From positions 34,578,925 through 34,642,924 of the forward strand of contig NC_132879.1 of NCBI RefSeq assembly GCF_030463535.1: 64,000 bases of DNA, read 5' to 3'. Within the stretch, counting starts at the first letter, position 1. Every line of letters begins with the position of its first letter. A model generated the notes under the pieces. That model was not told the DNA's origin and ran no database searches. It saw only the letters and a program-made list of their open reading frames with translations. The position numbers and the translations under genes were made by a program. Source of the DNA: Salminus brasiliensis. Taxonomy: Eukaryota > Chordata > Actinopteri > Characiformes > Bryconidae. This document shows, piece by piece, positions 26,201 to 38,500 of the stretch.

Positions 26201-29200
26201 AACTACAACTGAAGGGCAAAAAGGATCTCCCAAAAGAAACAAGAAAACTGAAAAGTTACAGGGAAGACAGACACCTGCCTTCCTCTGTAACACGAGTGTA
26301 TGTGTGCAAACACACACACACACACAGAGACACACACACCAGGGAAGACAGACACCTGCCTTCCTCTGTAACACGAGTGTATGTGTGCAAACACACACAC
26401 ACACACACACAGAGAGACACACACACCAGGGAAGACAGACACTCCTGCCTTCCTCTGGTACACGAGTGTATGTGTGCTACACGCACACGCACACACACAC
26501 AGACACCGGGAGACAGACTCGGGAGAGACACACGAAGGGGAGTGACACACACTCAGCCTTCCACTCGAGACCCATAGACTGACACACAGACACACAGACC
26601 ACCAGAGTCAAAAGATCCAGCAGCCGGGCAACTGGATCTGTGTGCCTATATAGCCTACTGCCCAGGTGTAGGGAATTGGGCTCAATTACTGGCTGGGGTG
26701 ACTCGAGGCCTCCCCCTGGTGGCAGGGGGAGGCCTTGCCCTAGAGCCACCCCTTACAGGACCCCCCCCCCCGAGGGGCGGCACCCGACGTCCCTAACCCA
26801 GCAGCACGGTCCCGACGAAACGCCCGGATGAGCTCGGGGTCCAGAATGTGGCGGGAGGGCACCCAGGACCGCTCCTCCGGGCCATAACCCTCCCAGTCCA
26901 CCAGATACTGAAGCCCGCCCCAGACCCGACGGACATCCAGAAGGCGCCTGACCGTGTAGGCCGGCGCACCGCCAACCGTACGCGGGCCCGGCGGATCGAC
27001 GGGACCCACGGAACACAAGACGGGCTTGAGGCGGGACACGTGAAAGGTGGGGTTCACACGCATCGAAGGGGGAAGGGCAAGGCGGTAGGCCACGGGGTTG
27101 ACCTGGCGAAGGATCTTGAAGGGGCCGATGTACCGAGGCGCCAACTTGCGGGGAGCACCACGCAAGGGGCAGATCCTTAGCCGAAAGCCAAACCCGCTGC
27201 CCAGGACGATAGGTCGGAGCTGGCCTTCGCCTCCTGTCCGCATAGCGCTTCTGAGCAGCTACTGCAGACAGGAGGGACCTGCGGGCTTTCTGCCAGGTTC
27301 TCCGACAACGCCTGACCATCTGTTCTGCCGACCGAACCCCGGCTCCTGCCTCCTGTCCTGGGAACATGGGCGGAGCGTACCCATACTGGCACTCAAAGGG
27401 TGACATTCCCAGGGACGAGTGCCAGAGGGTGTTGTGTGCGTACTCCGCCCAAATCAGTTGGTCAGACCAGGTAGAGGGCGAGGAGGAGGCCAGACAGCGA
27501 AGGGTGCGCTCCAGGTCTTGATTGACCCTCTCTGTCTGGCCGTTAGACTGGGGGTGGAAGCCAGATGTGAGGCTGGCCTCTGCCCCCAACAGTCGGCAAA
27601 ATGCACCCCAGAACCGGCTGGTGAATTGGGGCCCACGATCTGACACAATGTCGGAGGGGAGTCCGTGAACCCGAACCATCTGGTTGAGTACTAGATCCGC
27701 TGTCTCCTTAGCTGACGGCAGCTTTGGGAGAGCCACAAAGCAGCCGGCCTTGGAGAACCTGTCCACAATGACTAGAATCACAGTGTTGCCACGTGATCGG
27801 GGCAATCCTGTGATAAAGTCAAGGGACAGGTGGGACCAAGGACGCGTGGGGACAGCCAGAGGGAGCAGCAGACCAGTGGGCCTGGTTCTGGGATCTTTGC
27901 ATTGGGAGCACACCAAACAGGAAGCTACATGAGCACGCACGTCGCCTTCCATGCCGGGCCACCAGAATCGCCGGCGCAGAAGTTCGAGCGTGCGTGTAGC
28001 TCCTGGGTGTGCTGCCTGGGAGGATGCATGGCCCCACTGAAGCACCCGTTCCCTTACAGGCCCGGGTACGTATAGTCGATCCGGGGGGCCCACCACCCGG
28101 ATCAGGGTCAGTGAGGTGGGCCCGTTTGATCGCATCCTCCAGTCCCCATCGGATGGGCGCCACAATCCGGGCCTTGGGGACTATAGTCGTGGGTGTGCTT
28201 GATAGAGGAGGGGGCTCCCACTGGCGAGAGAGAGCATCGGGCTTGGTGTTCTTCGAGCCCGGTTGGAACGATAACACAAAATCGAACCGAGTGAAGAACA
28301 ATCCCCACCTGGCCTGGCGCGGATTAAGACGTTTGGCCTGTTGGATGTAGGCCAAATTCTTGTGATCCGTCCAGACCAGAAAGGGATGTTTTGCTCCCTC
28401 AAGCCAGTGCCGCCACTCCTCTAAGGCAAGCTTAACCGCCAATAATTCGCGGTCACCCACATCGTAGTTCCGTTCAGCCGGGGAAAGGCGGTGGGAGAAG
28501 TAGGCGCAGGGGTGCAGCTTTTGGCCAGGACCAGACCGCTGGGAGAGAACTGCACCCACGCCTACCTCAGAGGCGTCCACCTCCACGATGAATGGAAGGT
28601 CCGGGTCGGGCAACTGGAGAACTGGGGCCGTGGTCAACAGGCGCCTTAGAGCATCGAACGCTTCCTGGGCCTCCGTGGACCAAACGAACCCCCCTGACGT
28701 CTTCCTCGTCAAAGTGGTCAAAGGGGCTGCCACGGAGCCAAAATTCCTTACGAACCTTCGGAAGAAGTTGGCAAAACCCAGGAAGCGCTGGACAAGGCGC
28801 AGAGAAGTTGGCCTGGGCCAGTTTTCCACGGCCTTGATCTTGGCCGGGTCCATGCGCAGAGTGTTGTGGGACACAACAAAGCCCAAAAAGGAGATTGACT
28901 GCGCATGGAACTGTGATTTCTCCAGTTTAATGAACAGGTGGTTCTCCAGGAGCAACTGGAGAACCCGCCGGACGTGGGCGACGTGTTCATCTACGGATTT
29001 ACTATAGACAAGAATGTCATCCAAGTAGACGTACACGTACCTGTCCAAAGCCTCCCGGAGGACCTCGTTGATGTACCGTTGGAAGACGGCGGGCGCATTC
29101 ATCAAACCAAATGGCATGACTAGGTTTTCGTAATGCCCAGACGGAGTGATGAACGCCGTCTTCCACTCATCACCCTCTTTGACCCTGACCAGGTTGTAGG

Positions 29201-32200
29201 CACTGCGCAGGTCCAGCTTGGTGAAGATGGAGGCCTGCTGCAGTGCCTCAAAGGCTGAGGTCATGAGGGGTAACGGGTAGCGGTCTTTGACCGTTATTTT
29301 ATTGAGGCCTCTGTAGTCAATACAGGGCCTCAACCCTCCATCCTTCTTCCCCACAAAAAAAAAGCCAGCCCCAGCCGGGGAAGTGGATGGCCGGATGAAC
29401 CCTAAGGCCAAGGCCTCCTGGACATAGTCCTCCATTGCCTGACGCTCTGGTGCCGACAACGAAAATAGCCTACCCCTGGGGGGGGTGGTGCCAGGGAGGA
29501 GGTCAATAGCAATGTCAAAGGGTCTGTGGGGGGGCAGCAGCTGGGCCTGCCGTTTACTAAACACCTCCCGAAGGTCCCAGTACTCCTTTGGGACTCGTGA
29601 GGAGTCAAAACCTTCGGGACTGGTGTCAGTACCCACAGTAACCCTAGGAGTCTTGAGGCATGAGGACTGACAGACTGGCCCCCATGCCAAGACAGACCGG
29701 GATAGCCAGTCCACATGAGGGTTATGACGCTGGAGCCAAGGGAACCCCAGCACCAACTGCAAGTCAGGAGCACTGATAATGAAGAACACTATCAGCTCGG
29801 TGTGAGGACCGACTCGCAGCGTGAGAGGGTGGGTTTGGTGGGACACCACCCCGGGCTCCAGTGACCGACCATCTATGGCTGCTATGGGCATGGGCTCCCT
29901 CAAGGGGACCAGCGGCAGAGCCAACTTCCTGGCGAGGCCGGCATCTAAAAAGTTCCCTGCCGCTCCAGAGTCCAGAAAGGCAGGCAGGCGGACCTCAGAC
30001 AACCCTGACACTAGGGTGGCATTGAGGAACACCCCCTGGGCCCGAGGGAGAACTGTCAGGTCCGTCAGTGGTCTCCCCTCCCCTGGCGGACGTTGGCGTT
30101 TCCCAACGTTCGGGGCACGCAGAACGGAGGTGTCCGGAGACCCCACAGTAGAGGCACCTGCCTTCGCGCATGCGGGCCTCGCGCTCCTGCCGTGGCAGGC
30201 GAGTGTGCCCCAACTGCATGGGTTGGACACCACTGTCGGGAGGCTCTTCTAACCCCCGAAAAGAGCCTGAGACAGCAGGGGGGCCATGAGGAGCTCGAGA
30301 GGCCTTGCCACTCCGCGCCCTTCGCCTCTCCTCGAGACGGTTACCAACCCGTTGGGCCAACTCAATGAGCCGATCGAGGGAGGCGGGAGGGTCACGGTAG
30401 GCCAGCTCATCCTTGAGCTCCTCACTTAGGCCATGGTGGAAAGCCGAGGTGAGAGCGCTGGCATTCCATCCGCTCTCCGCCGATAGCGTGCGGAATTCAA
30501 TGGCGTAATCAGCCACCGACCTTTTTCCCTGACGCAGGTGCAGGAGGCGGGACCCCGCCTCGTCTCCGCGGACAGGGAGGTCGAAGGTTTGTGACAGAGC
30601 CGCCGCAAACCGGGCCGCGGAGGCACATACATCAGGTTGGTACTCCCACACCGGGGTGGCCCAGGCTAATGCCCTACCGGTGAGGAGAGAGATGATATAC
30701 GCCACCTTAGCACGCTCAGACGGAAAGCGTGATGGCTGCTGCTCGAATGCCAGCGAACATTGGAGGAGGAACCCTCTACAGCCTCCAGGTTCACCAGCGT
30801 AGCGCTCTGGGGTCGGTAGAGAGGGTTCAGCACGAGGCACTACGGCTGCTTCAGCAGCTACGGCTACTCCGGCAGCCACAGCCTCCTCCTGGGGAGGTTC
30901 AGGGGGTTGCTGGACAGTGAGCTGAGCTACCAGAGTTGTCAGACCCTGCAGCTGAGAAAGAATCTGCTGCAGGGCCTGCTCATGCCTCCCTACAATTGCC
31001 CCCTGACTAACTAGAGCAACCTTTGCCTGCTCTAGATCAAATGGCTCTGCTGGGTCCATGTCGTTGGCTGGATCTTTCTGTAATGGGGGTGCTCACTTAC
31101 AGCGGGGTTTGAACCCAGGCCGCCGTGTTGGAGGGCCGGCGCGCTACTAAGTGAGCTACCACGATCACGTGACCAACGGGCCCAAGTGCAGAGTCTTTAA
31201 TCTTAGAACAGGCAAAATGGAAACGAGAAATAAATCACCGGGGACTCGAACCCAGGCCGCCGCGTCACGATACCGACGCTCTGCCGCTTCACCAAAGCGG
31301 CAGTTATCGAAGCGGCCAACAAAAGAAATGTAAAGGGGAAGACGTCGCGCCTAACGCGAAATAAAGGTGGGAAAACAAAGGACGCCAGGGGAGTACTGGC
31401 TACCTCTTTAACTCTAGAGGAAACTACAACTGAAGGGCAAAAAGGATCTCCCAAAAGAAACAAGAAAACTGAAAAGTTACAGGGAAGACAGACACCTGCC
31501 TTCCTCTGTAACACGAGTGTATGTGTGCAAACACACACACACACACAGAGACACACACACCAGGGAAGACAGACACCTGCCTTCCTCTGTAACACGAGTG
31601 TATGTGTGCAAACACACACACACACACACACACAGAGACACACACACCAGGGAAGACAGACACTCCTGCCTTCCTCTGGTACACGAGTGTATGTGTGCTA
31701 CACGCACACGCACACACACACAGACACCGGGAGACAGACTCGGGAGAGACACACGAAGGGGAGTGACACACACTCAGCCTTCCACTCGAGACCCATAGAC
31801 TGACACACAGACACACAGACCACCAGAGTCAAAAGATCCAGCAGCCGGGCAACTGGATCTGTGTGCCTATATAGCCTACTGCCCAGGTGTAGGGAATTGG
31901 GCTCAATTACTGGCTGGGGTGACTCGAGGCCTCCCCCTGGTGGCAGGGGGAGGCCTTGCCCTAGAGCCACCCCTTACAGCTAGTGTATACATATATTAAT
32001 CAGACATTACATAGAAAGTAGAGTTTAGGTAGTGAAGCCATTTTAAGCTTTAATACTACATAAAACATCCCTTTAAAAAAATAAAGTACTGAAATAGTTT
32101 AAAAAAATTTTTAAAAAATACATTCTCCAATAAATAAATGAGTTGTAGGGTTTATTGACATGAAACCAGTTGATTTACTTATCATTTTAGCTCAGTCCAG

Positions 32201-35200
32201 TCTTTCGATAAAAAGATAAACTCCATAATCAATAAAACAAAAGTTTGCATTTAAGGTTTTGCTTGATTGATTTTTTTTAAATTTTGGAAATCCAGGGCAT
32301 GACCAGACAGGCAACGTTATATTTGTGATATGCAGCATTTTCCCATACCCAGATAATTATATTCAATTATATTAATTTTTTAAAGATTGTTTTTTATAAT
32401 ATCAGCTGTCTAGGAATGTTTACATACATATTTGTTATTATCAAATCTAAAAACTACCCTTTAGAGTAGTAGTGTAGACATCTGGAAGACATGCTGAGCC
32501 CTGTTTGCATTGTTTATGATTGCTGAGTGTTGTCATACAGAGTTGTCATACTACATAGCTACATCACTAAAATGCACTATATGTTACATCCTAGCTAAAT
32601 GAAACACGGTTCTAACCCATGGTCATGAACCATACCTATCAGAGGAAACTGACACTGTAGCCAGTGCCCTCTGTATGTACATACAGCTTCATCATCATGA
32701 CCACTTTGCTGGAGAAGGAAAACCCATCTTAACTTCCCATGGAGGTCAATGTGAAAAGATTGTTATTCTAACCAGTAAGAATTTCTACTGGTCTGTTCAT
32801 TGTGCCATCATAACATAATATAATTTGTAGGACAGCTGGTGATTCCTTAATATGTGAAACAATGAAAAACAAAAGTTACAGGGTTTTGATCTGATAGCTA
32901 GTCCTATTATTATTATTATTGTGATTATTATTATTATTATTATACTGTGCTTAATGTCTTGCTCACCTGCTTCTCCAGCTTTTGCTGTCTGAGGCTACTG
33001 CTGTCATCATCCAGGGAACTGCAAACACATTAACACTGTTATAGATTCAAATAAACAGACAAATGCACAACAAGTCCAGAGCAATACAGCACTACACACT
33101 AGCCACTAGAGGCCACCACAAAAGCCACCCTTACACAACCTGTTAGCTTCAAAAACGCTGTTCTGAGACGCAAGACATAGCAGAGGGGGATCTTTAAGAA
33201 GGTGTACGAGTGTTAAATATATGTATAAAGGTGTTAAATGTTAATAAGGAGATGTGTGTAAGTGTTATGGACTATTTGCAGGTGTTTGCACATTTTTTCT
33301 TAGTTATAACAACATTTTTTTGGACCAGATGGTTTGTCTAATATACTGTGAACAAACAAAAAAAAAAAGCCACTGAAACCAGTTATAAATAATAAGCTAA
33401 CCTATACGTTTAAGTCAGACAGACAAACCTGTAAAGGTTACTGAAAGGTTATTGAAGGTAACTAGGGAAAAAAAAAGACGCATTACTGCATATTCAGTAT
33501 TCAAAAATATCCAACACCCTTAGATGCCATCAGGTTCGTCTAGATCTACATCTACATTCACACAGACTCTTACAGCCAGTATATAGGAAAAAATTTAATG
33601 TAATGTAATTCATTAATTAATGCTTTATCTGTTGGCAGATCTTTACTCCTGTATTGTTTGAGTTTATAAAGTAACTATATGGTAATGTTTCTCCCAATCT
33701 TTAGGTTTTCAGCACGCTGAAGCAGGTTGTCTTGCAACATCTCCCTGCATTTCTCATCCTCTATCGGTCCTTCAGTTTTAACAAGATGTCCACTCTCCAC
33801 TGAGGAACAGCATCGCCACTGCATGATGCTGCCACCCCCACACTTCACCGTTGTGATGGGGTTTGTTGAGGAATGGGCAGTGTTAGGTTTCCTCCACCCA
33901 TAACGTCTTGAGGTTTGACCACAAAGCTCTATTGTTATGCTTTGATGTGGTTTTTTTGTCTTCAGTAACGGCTTCTTTCTAAGCCACACCCCCACTACAG
34001 GCTTTTGAGGAACAGTCTTGTCTAGGCAGCGTGTAGGTGGTGCGATGAAGCTTCCATTTCTTAAAAACAGTGCTTGCTGGGATATCCAGACACTTGCATA
34101 TTGTTTCTATGTTTGAATGCACATTTCTTCACAATAATAAAAAATAAATAAAAAAATAAATTTTTATTTACAATTTCAATCATTTTACCAATCAAAAAGA
34201 GCAGAGTCAGCACAAATAGCATTTTTGTTTTTATCTCAACATAAAATGTAGTCATTAATGGAAGAAAATGCAAATAATCCAGTGCAATTTATTTGACCTT
34301 TATGGTAATATTATACTATGAATCCTAAATAAATAAAAGAGGGCCTGAGAACTGGATCTAAATAGAAGGTTTAATTTCATTTCATTTTAAATAAACCAGG
34401 TAACTTAAACTCAACATAATTCATCCAAATAATGTTCACACATTTTCAGTGTTTAAGTCAAATAACCCCGCTCCTTCATTTTTTGGAGCATATTCAAACA
34501 CTGAGATCCAGGCATGGAAGCCATCCGCTTCCTGGGACATGTATGGGAATGCAAGATTAGTTAATTTTGTCACGTGACTGCTTCGATTGATTACTTGCAG
34601 TGTATCCTCCTACAAGAAAGGCTTCTTGTTTGCTGGTGTTTCTGCATGGTAAGATGCCATAACTGCTTTAAAGTACAGCTCTTCGCTGCTTATATTCATA
34701 AAAAAAAATTTAAAACAATAAAAGGATGACTCTAGGTCCTACCATTTCGCAAAAGATCATGCAGAAATGTGATTTTGGAAATCGTGTAATCCACGATCCA
34801 CAGCTTGCATGGAATTCTTCTGTGTGAAAGCAAAGCAGTGATAATGAGCCCCTCCCCCAAACAAGCCCTGAATCGATCCTGGGTGCTGACAAGTGTGAAA
34901 ACGTCCTTAAACAGGGGTCTACATAACGAGTGCTTAGACAGTCCACCACAGATCCTGACTGCTTCTTTGAAAAGGACTTGAGTGCAGAGCATTTTCCAGG
35001 AAATGGATCCTGTGGGGCGCACACTAATCGAGCAGGTGAGGTGTACAGGTGAGGTGAGTGTAGCGCAGAGTTGCGCGTCAGTCTCACCTGGCAGTGGCGG
35101 TGGAGGTGAAGCTAGCCGAGCTGGAGGGTCTTTGTTCCCAAGGGTGAGGACAGACAAACACAAAATGGAGAAACACAAAATTGCAGGAGGTTAGTCAGTC

Positions 35201-35518
35201 ATGTGGAAGCTGCGGTCAGTATCTGGCGTCACTATCACAGCAGCACGGAGATTCCCCGTTACCTCTCGCTCTTCTGCAGCGAGTACAGCATGCTGCTCTT
35301 CGAGGTGATATTCGCACTCCTCTGTGAAAGCACACGGCTAGTGAGACGCGTCCCGACCTAAAACTGTGCTGTATAAATGTTTCATGGTGTGTGTGTCTGA
35401 AACAGGCAAGGTGACAGGACACACAGCCTTGCTGGTGCGACACCTACTCCAGTAACCATGGATACCTACGTCAACACACTGTGCTGATCAGCCTCTATCC
35501 TCTAGCTTTGATAGCTAG

Positions 35519-35563
<45 letters not shown>

Positions 35564-38500
35564 CACACACCTCAAACACAACAGCACCCTTGAATCGTCT
35601 CACCCACATACTGCCCACCCTTCACCCATTCACTCATTGAATAACACGCTCAGCAATGTACAGTCCTTGTACATTCAACTACACACACTCTGTCTCTGTA
35701 AGCCGCACCACAGTATCATCCACTTCAGTAAGCCACCGTCTCACACACACACACTCAGCTGTACTCAGAATTAATTGTGTTCCGTCTGAACAAAACTACT
35801 GCTCCTTCTCTGAGCAGAGGTGATATGCATGATAATGGCAACATGGACGGTTTCTATTAAAAGAAACACTGCATTTTAGGACTGGTAATAGAAAAAGGAG
35901 AGGAGGCGAGAGGCGAGGAGAGGAGAGGTGTGGAAATATTATAAAGATAAAAAGAATAAAGGTGCAGACCAGGCTAGTTAGCACCTGAAAACGGCTCTTG
36001 GCATCGTTGAATAATGAAAGTTCAGTCTATGGAACTGGCATACAGTGAACCTCAAGCACTAGCTGTGTCCGAAACGGCACCCTACTCACTATCCCCTACA
36101 TGTGACAATCCCATATGAAACAATATATATGTATATATGACAATAACAAGGGTAAAAAAAAACAATTGTATGCAAAACAGGGGGATCTGAAGACAACACT
36201 GCGGTATACTGGTCAGGGCAGTGCTGGGCAATATGACCTCAAATCAATACCACGATTAACTGAACCTCAATTTTACCTCGATAACCATAAATGAATGATG
36301 GACTCTGTATTTTCCTTCAGAACAAGTTGCTCGAGTTGCTCGGTTGGCTTGGTGTCCGTTTGAGTTGTCCGTGTCCTCCATGTTGCCTGGGGTGGAGTTA
36401 CGTGGCGAAACATGTGGTAGTAAGTTTTTAAAGGGGATAGTACAGGAGCACACACAGTGAGGAAAGTATTAACAGTAGGGATGGGCAGTATGATCACAAT
36501 GTAGTAGAATCACAGTATTTTGTCACAAGATTTTGGATGACGCAGACTGTATGATATACGGTCAATTTAACAGAATAAAAAAATTTATAAAACTGCATGG
36601 TGGCCTGGGGGTCGCAAGTTAGAATCCAGAGCCATGTCGCTTGAGTCTCCCATGAGTGTCCGAAGTCCGCTAGCACAATTGGCTGTGCTGTCTCCGGGTA
36701 AGTAGATGGCGCTATCTCTTATCATCACTCTTAAAGTAATGCTAGCCAGCACAGGCGTCTGTTAACTAGTGTGGCAGAGCTGGGGACCCAGCTCTTACCT
36801 TTGCATGTATCGGAGGAAAACTTAAGTCCTTACTCTCCTAGTCTAGGGAGCATTGCTAGTGTTAGGGGGAGTTCAGAACTGGTGGGAGAGACAAATAGGA
36901 AAATCCGCCCCAAACAATTGTAGAAAAAAACTAAATTATCGACATGGTCAAGACAAAGTAGATAAGAGAATGTCGGCGTCTGATTCATTCGATCAATGTG
37001 TTTTTAAGAATCGATACAGTATTCCAATATCACAATTCTTTGATATATCGAATATAAACAGATACCACGTTTTATATGGGAGCTCATTGCTGGGCGACAG
37101 CTGCTCTTTCAGCAGCTAAACCCACGCAAGCAGACGTAACTCAAAAACCCCCAATTACGCCCCCACAACGTACATACACCCAGCCCACTAGCGAATACCA
37201 TACCAGCTATAGTCTGACAGCATTTCACTACCAGCTGTACTATGTATGACTACGTATGTGACAACTTTGAATTGTCACTTCACGCAAACGTCCACCTTAG
37301 GTTTTCACCTTACACTCTGCTAGTTGCCGTGACTGCAGCTTTGTTTGTACCTGTGTTTGCAGAAGAGTAGCCCAATACGGCGAATTCCCACATCAGTGCA
37401 TCCCTATTAGTCGCTAGAGTGCCAACTAGAGTGTTTGCTCAAGATGGTAAAACAACACAGCATTTCCATTAACTCATAACACTATTTATTTAAACTGTCC
37501 TGTAGACTGCTCTGTCCCAGCCAACATGACCATGTGGAGCTCACATAGGTGGAACGTGGGCTGGTTAGCTTCCAGGTGGACATGGGCTCTAAGTGGATTT
37601 GGACATTTGTTGCTACTGAGACCTAGATGGCTTCCCAAATGGGACCCCTCATTATTAACCTCCCTAAATCTCACATGGGTCTCATCTAGCCCCTATGAGC
37701 TGTATGTGATATACAACCCCTCCCCTGTCCCATCACTGACCCTGGTTGAACCCTGGTGGGCTTTCATATTTGGGGCCAACATGGACCTAATAGACAAAAC
37801 TATCTGGTTCCCAGTTGGGCTACCCTTACAGGCCCCACATGGACAGGCAGAGATTCTATACATACACATGCATGGTGCTCTGGGTCGCTGGTAATCACAT
37901 CATGGTAATCTCACACTCGGAGGCGTGTTCTGATAGCTACACACCTTTTTCTATACCACAACAGTTTCAAAAAGGCTAACAACCTACAGGTGAATCAAAC
38001 GACAGGACGACAATCGTACCATATCTAAAACATAGAGAAAAGCTTTGTTTAAATGATGTACTTATTTTATGTAATATTCAAAGAGGTATTAATAAACAAT
38101 AAACAGCTTGAACTTGAACATAATGAAGCTGCTAAAGATGCTGTGATCTTTTTTTTTTAATCCGGTAAACACTGGACGAGTGTTTTTTATTCCCTGCCAT
38201 AGTACTGTTTCACTTCCTGGAATTCTCGCTGATGTGAGAACATACGTTTTACCATACACACACTGCACAATGTGCCACGCAGTGAGCTGTAATTTATAGC
38301 AACTAAATCACCAACCTCAAACAAACTCACGCAATTAGAGCCCAGACAACAGTAGACATCCGACACCTAGTTACAGCAAACAGTCCCAAGCAGCCGAGAC
38401 TTTACATCTTCTCTAATGCAAGGTCACCGGCCACTACCCAACTGTATAGACGGATCCTATAGTATAGCAATGAAACATAATAACATCGTCAGCTACAGCA

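Larger units (their letters stand above)
25858..26757 (-). repeat. 3' LTR of the gypsy element
   Basis: 900 bp with terminal TGTAA...TTACA. It matches the other LTR except for a C/A difference near 25871, a G/A difference near 26118, and a GA/CA difference in the dinucleotide tract near 26412. Confidence 0.95.
25858..31978 (-). mobile_element. Ty3/gypsy chromovirus of Tf1/sushi type, full length but frame-broken
   Basis: A 6121-bp element on the minus strand, in the same direction as the host tulp3 gene whose intron 3 it occupies. It has two 900-bp LTRs, an internal region of 4321 bp (26758-31078), gag with a CCHC knuckle, protease, reverse transcriptase, RNase H, integrase and a C-terminal chromodomain. 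There is no envelope gene. The 5-bp target duplications are perfect and the LTRs differ at about three places, so insertion was recent. The reading frame is broken once in late gag, once before integrase and once late in integrase, so this copy could move only with help unless the breaks are assembly errors. Assignment to the sushi branch rests on domain order, the Gag type, the chromodomain and the self-priming match. Confidence 0.95.
31079..31978 (-). repeat. 5' LTR of the gypsy element (promoter LTR)
   Basis: 900 bp. On the minus strand it shows TGTAAGGGG at the start, TATA box TATATAG at 31867-31873, predicted start of transcription near 31842, CA/TG-rich tandem segments of about 70 bp repeated three times at 31484-31690, an ATTAAA polyadenylation-like signal at 31196-31201, and two tRNA-like modules near the 3' end. 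Confidence 0.95.

Noticed and set aside
26203..26595. Open frames of 90-146 codons in both LTRs (also 31203-31816)
   Set aside because: They are translations of CA/TG-rich LTR repeats, identical in both LTRs, with no protein resemblance.
27819..28085. Tail of the long pol frame after RNase H
   Set aside because: Homology moves to the next frame near 28085-28100; the remaining codons are out-of-frame translation of integrase.
34710..35178. Minus frames of 125 and 148 codons near tulp3 exon 2
   Set aside because: Only the 42-nt spliceable part fits the gene; the long frames have no domain and run through introns.
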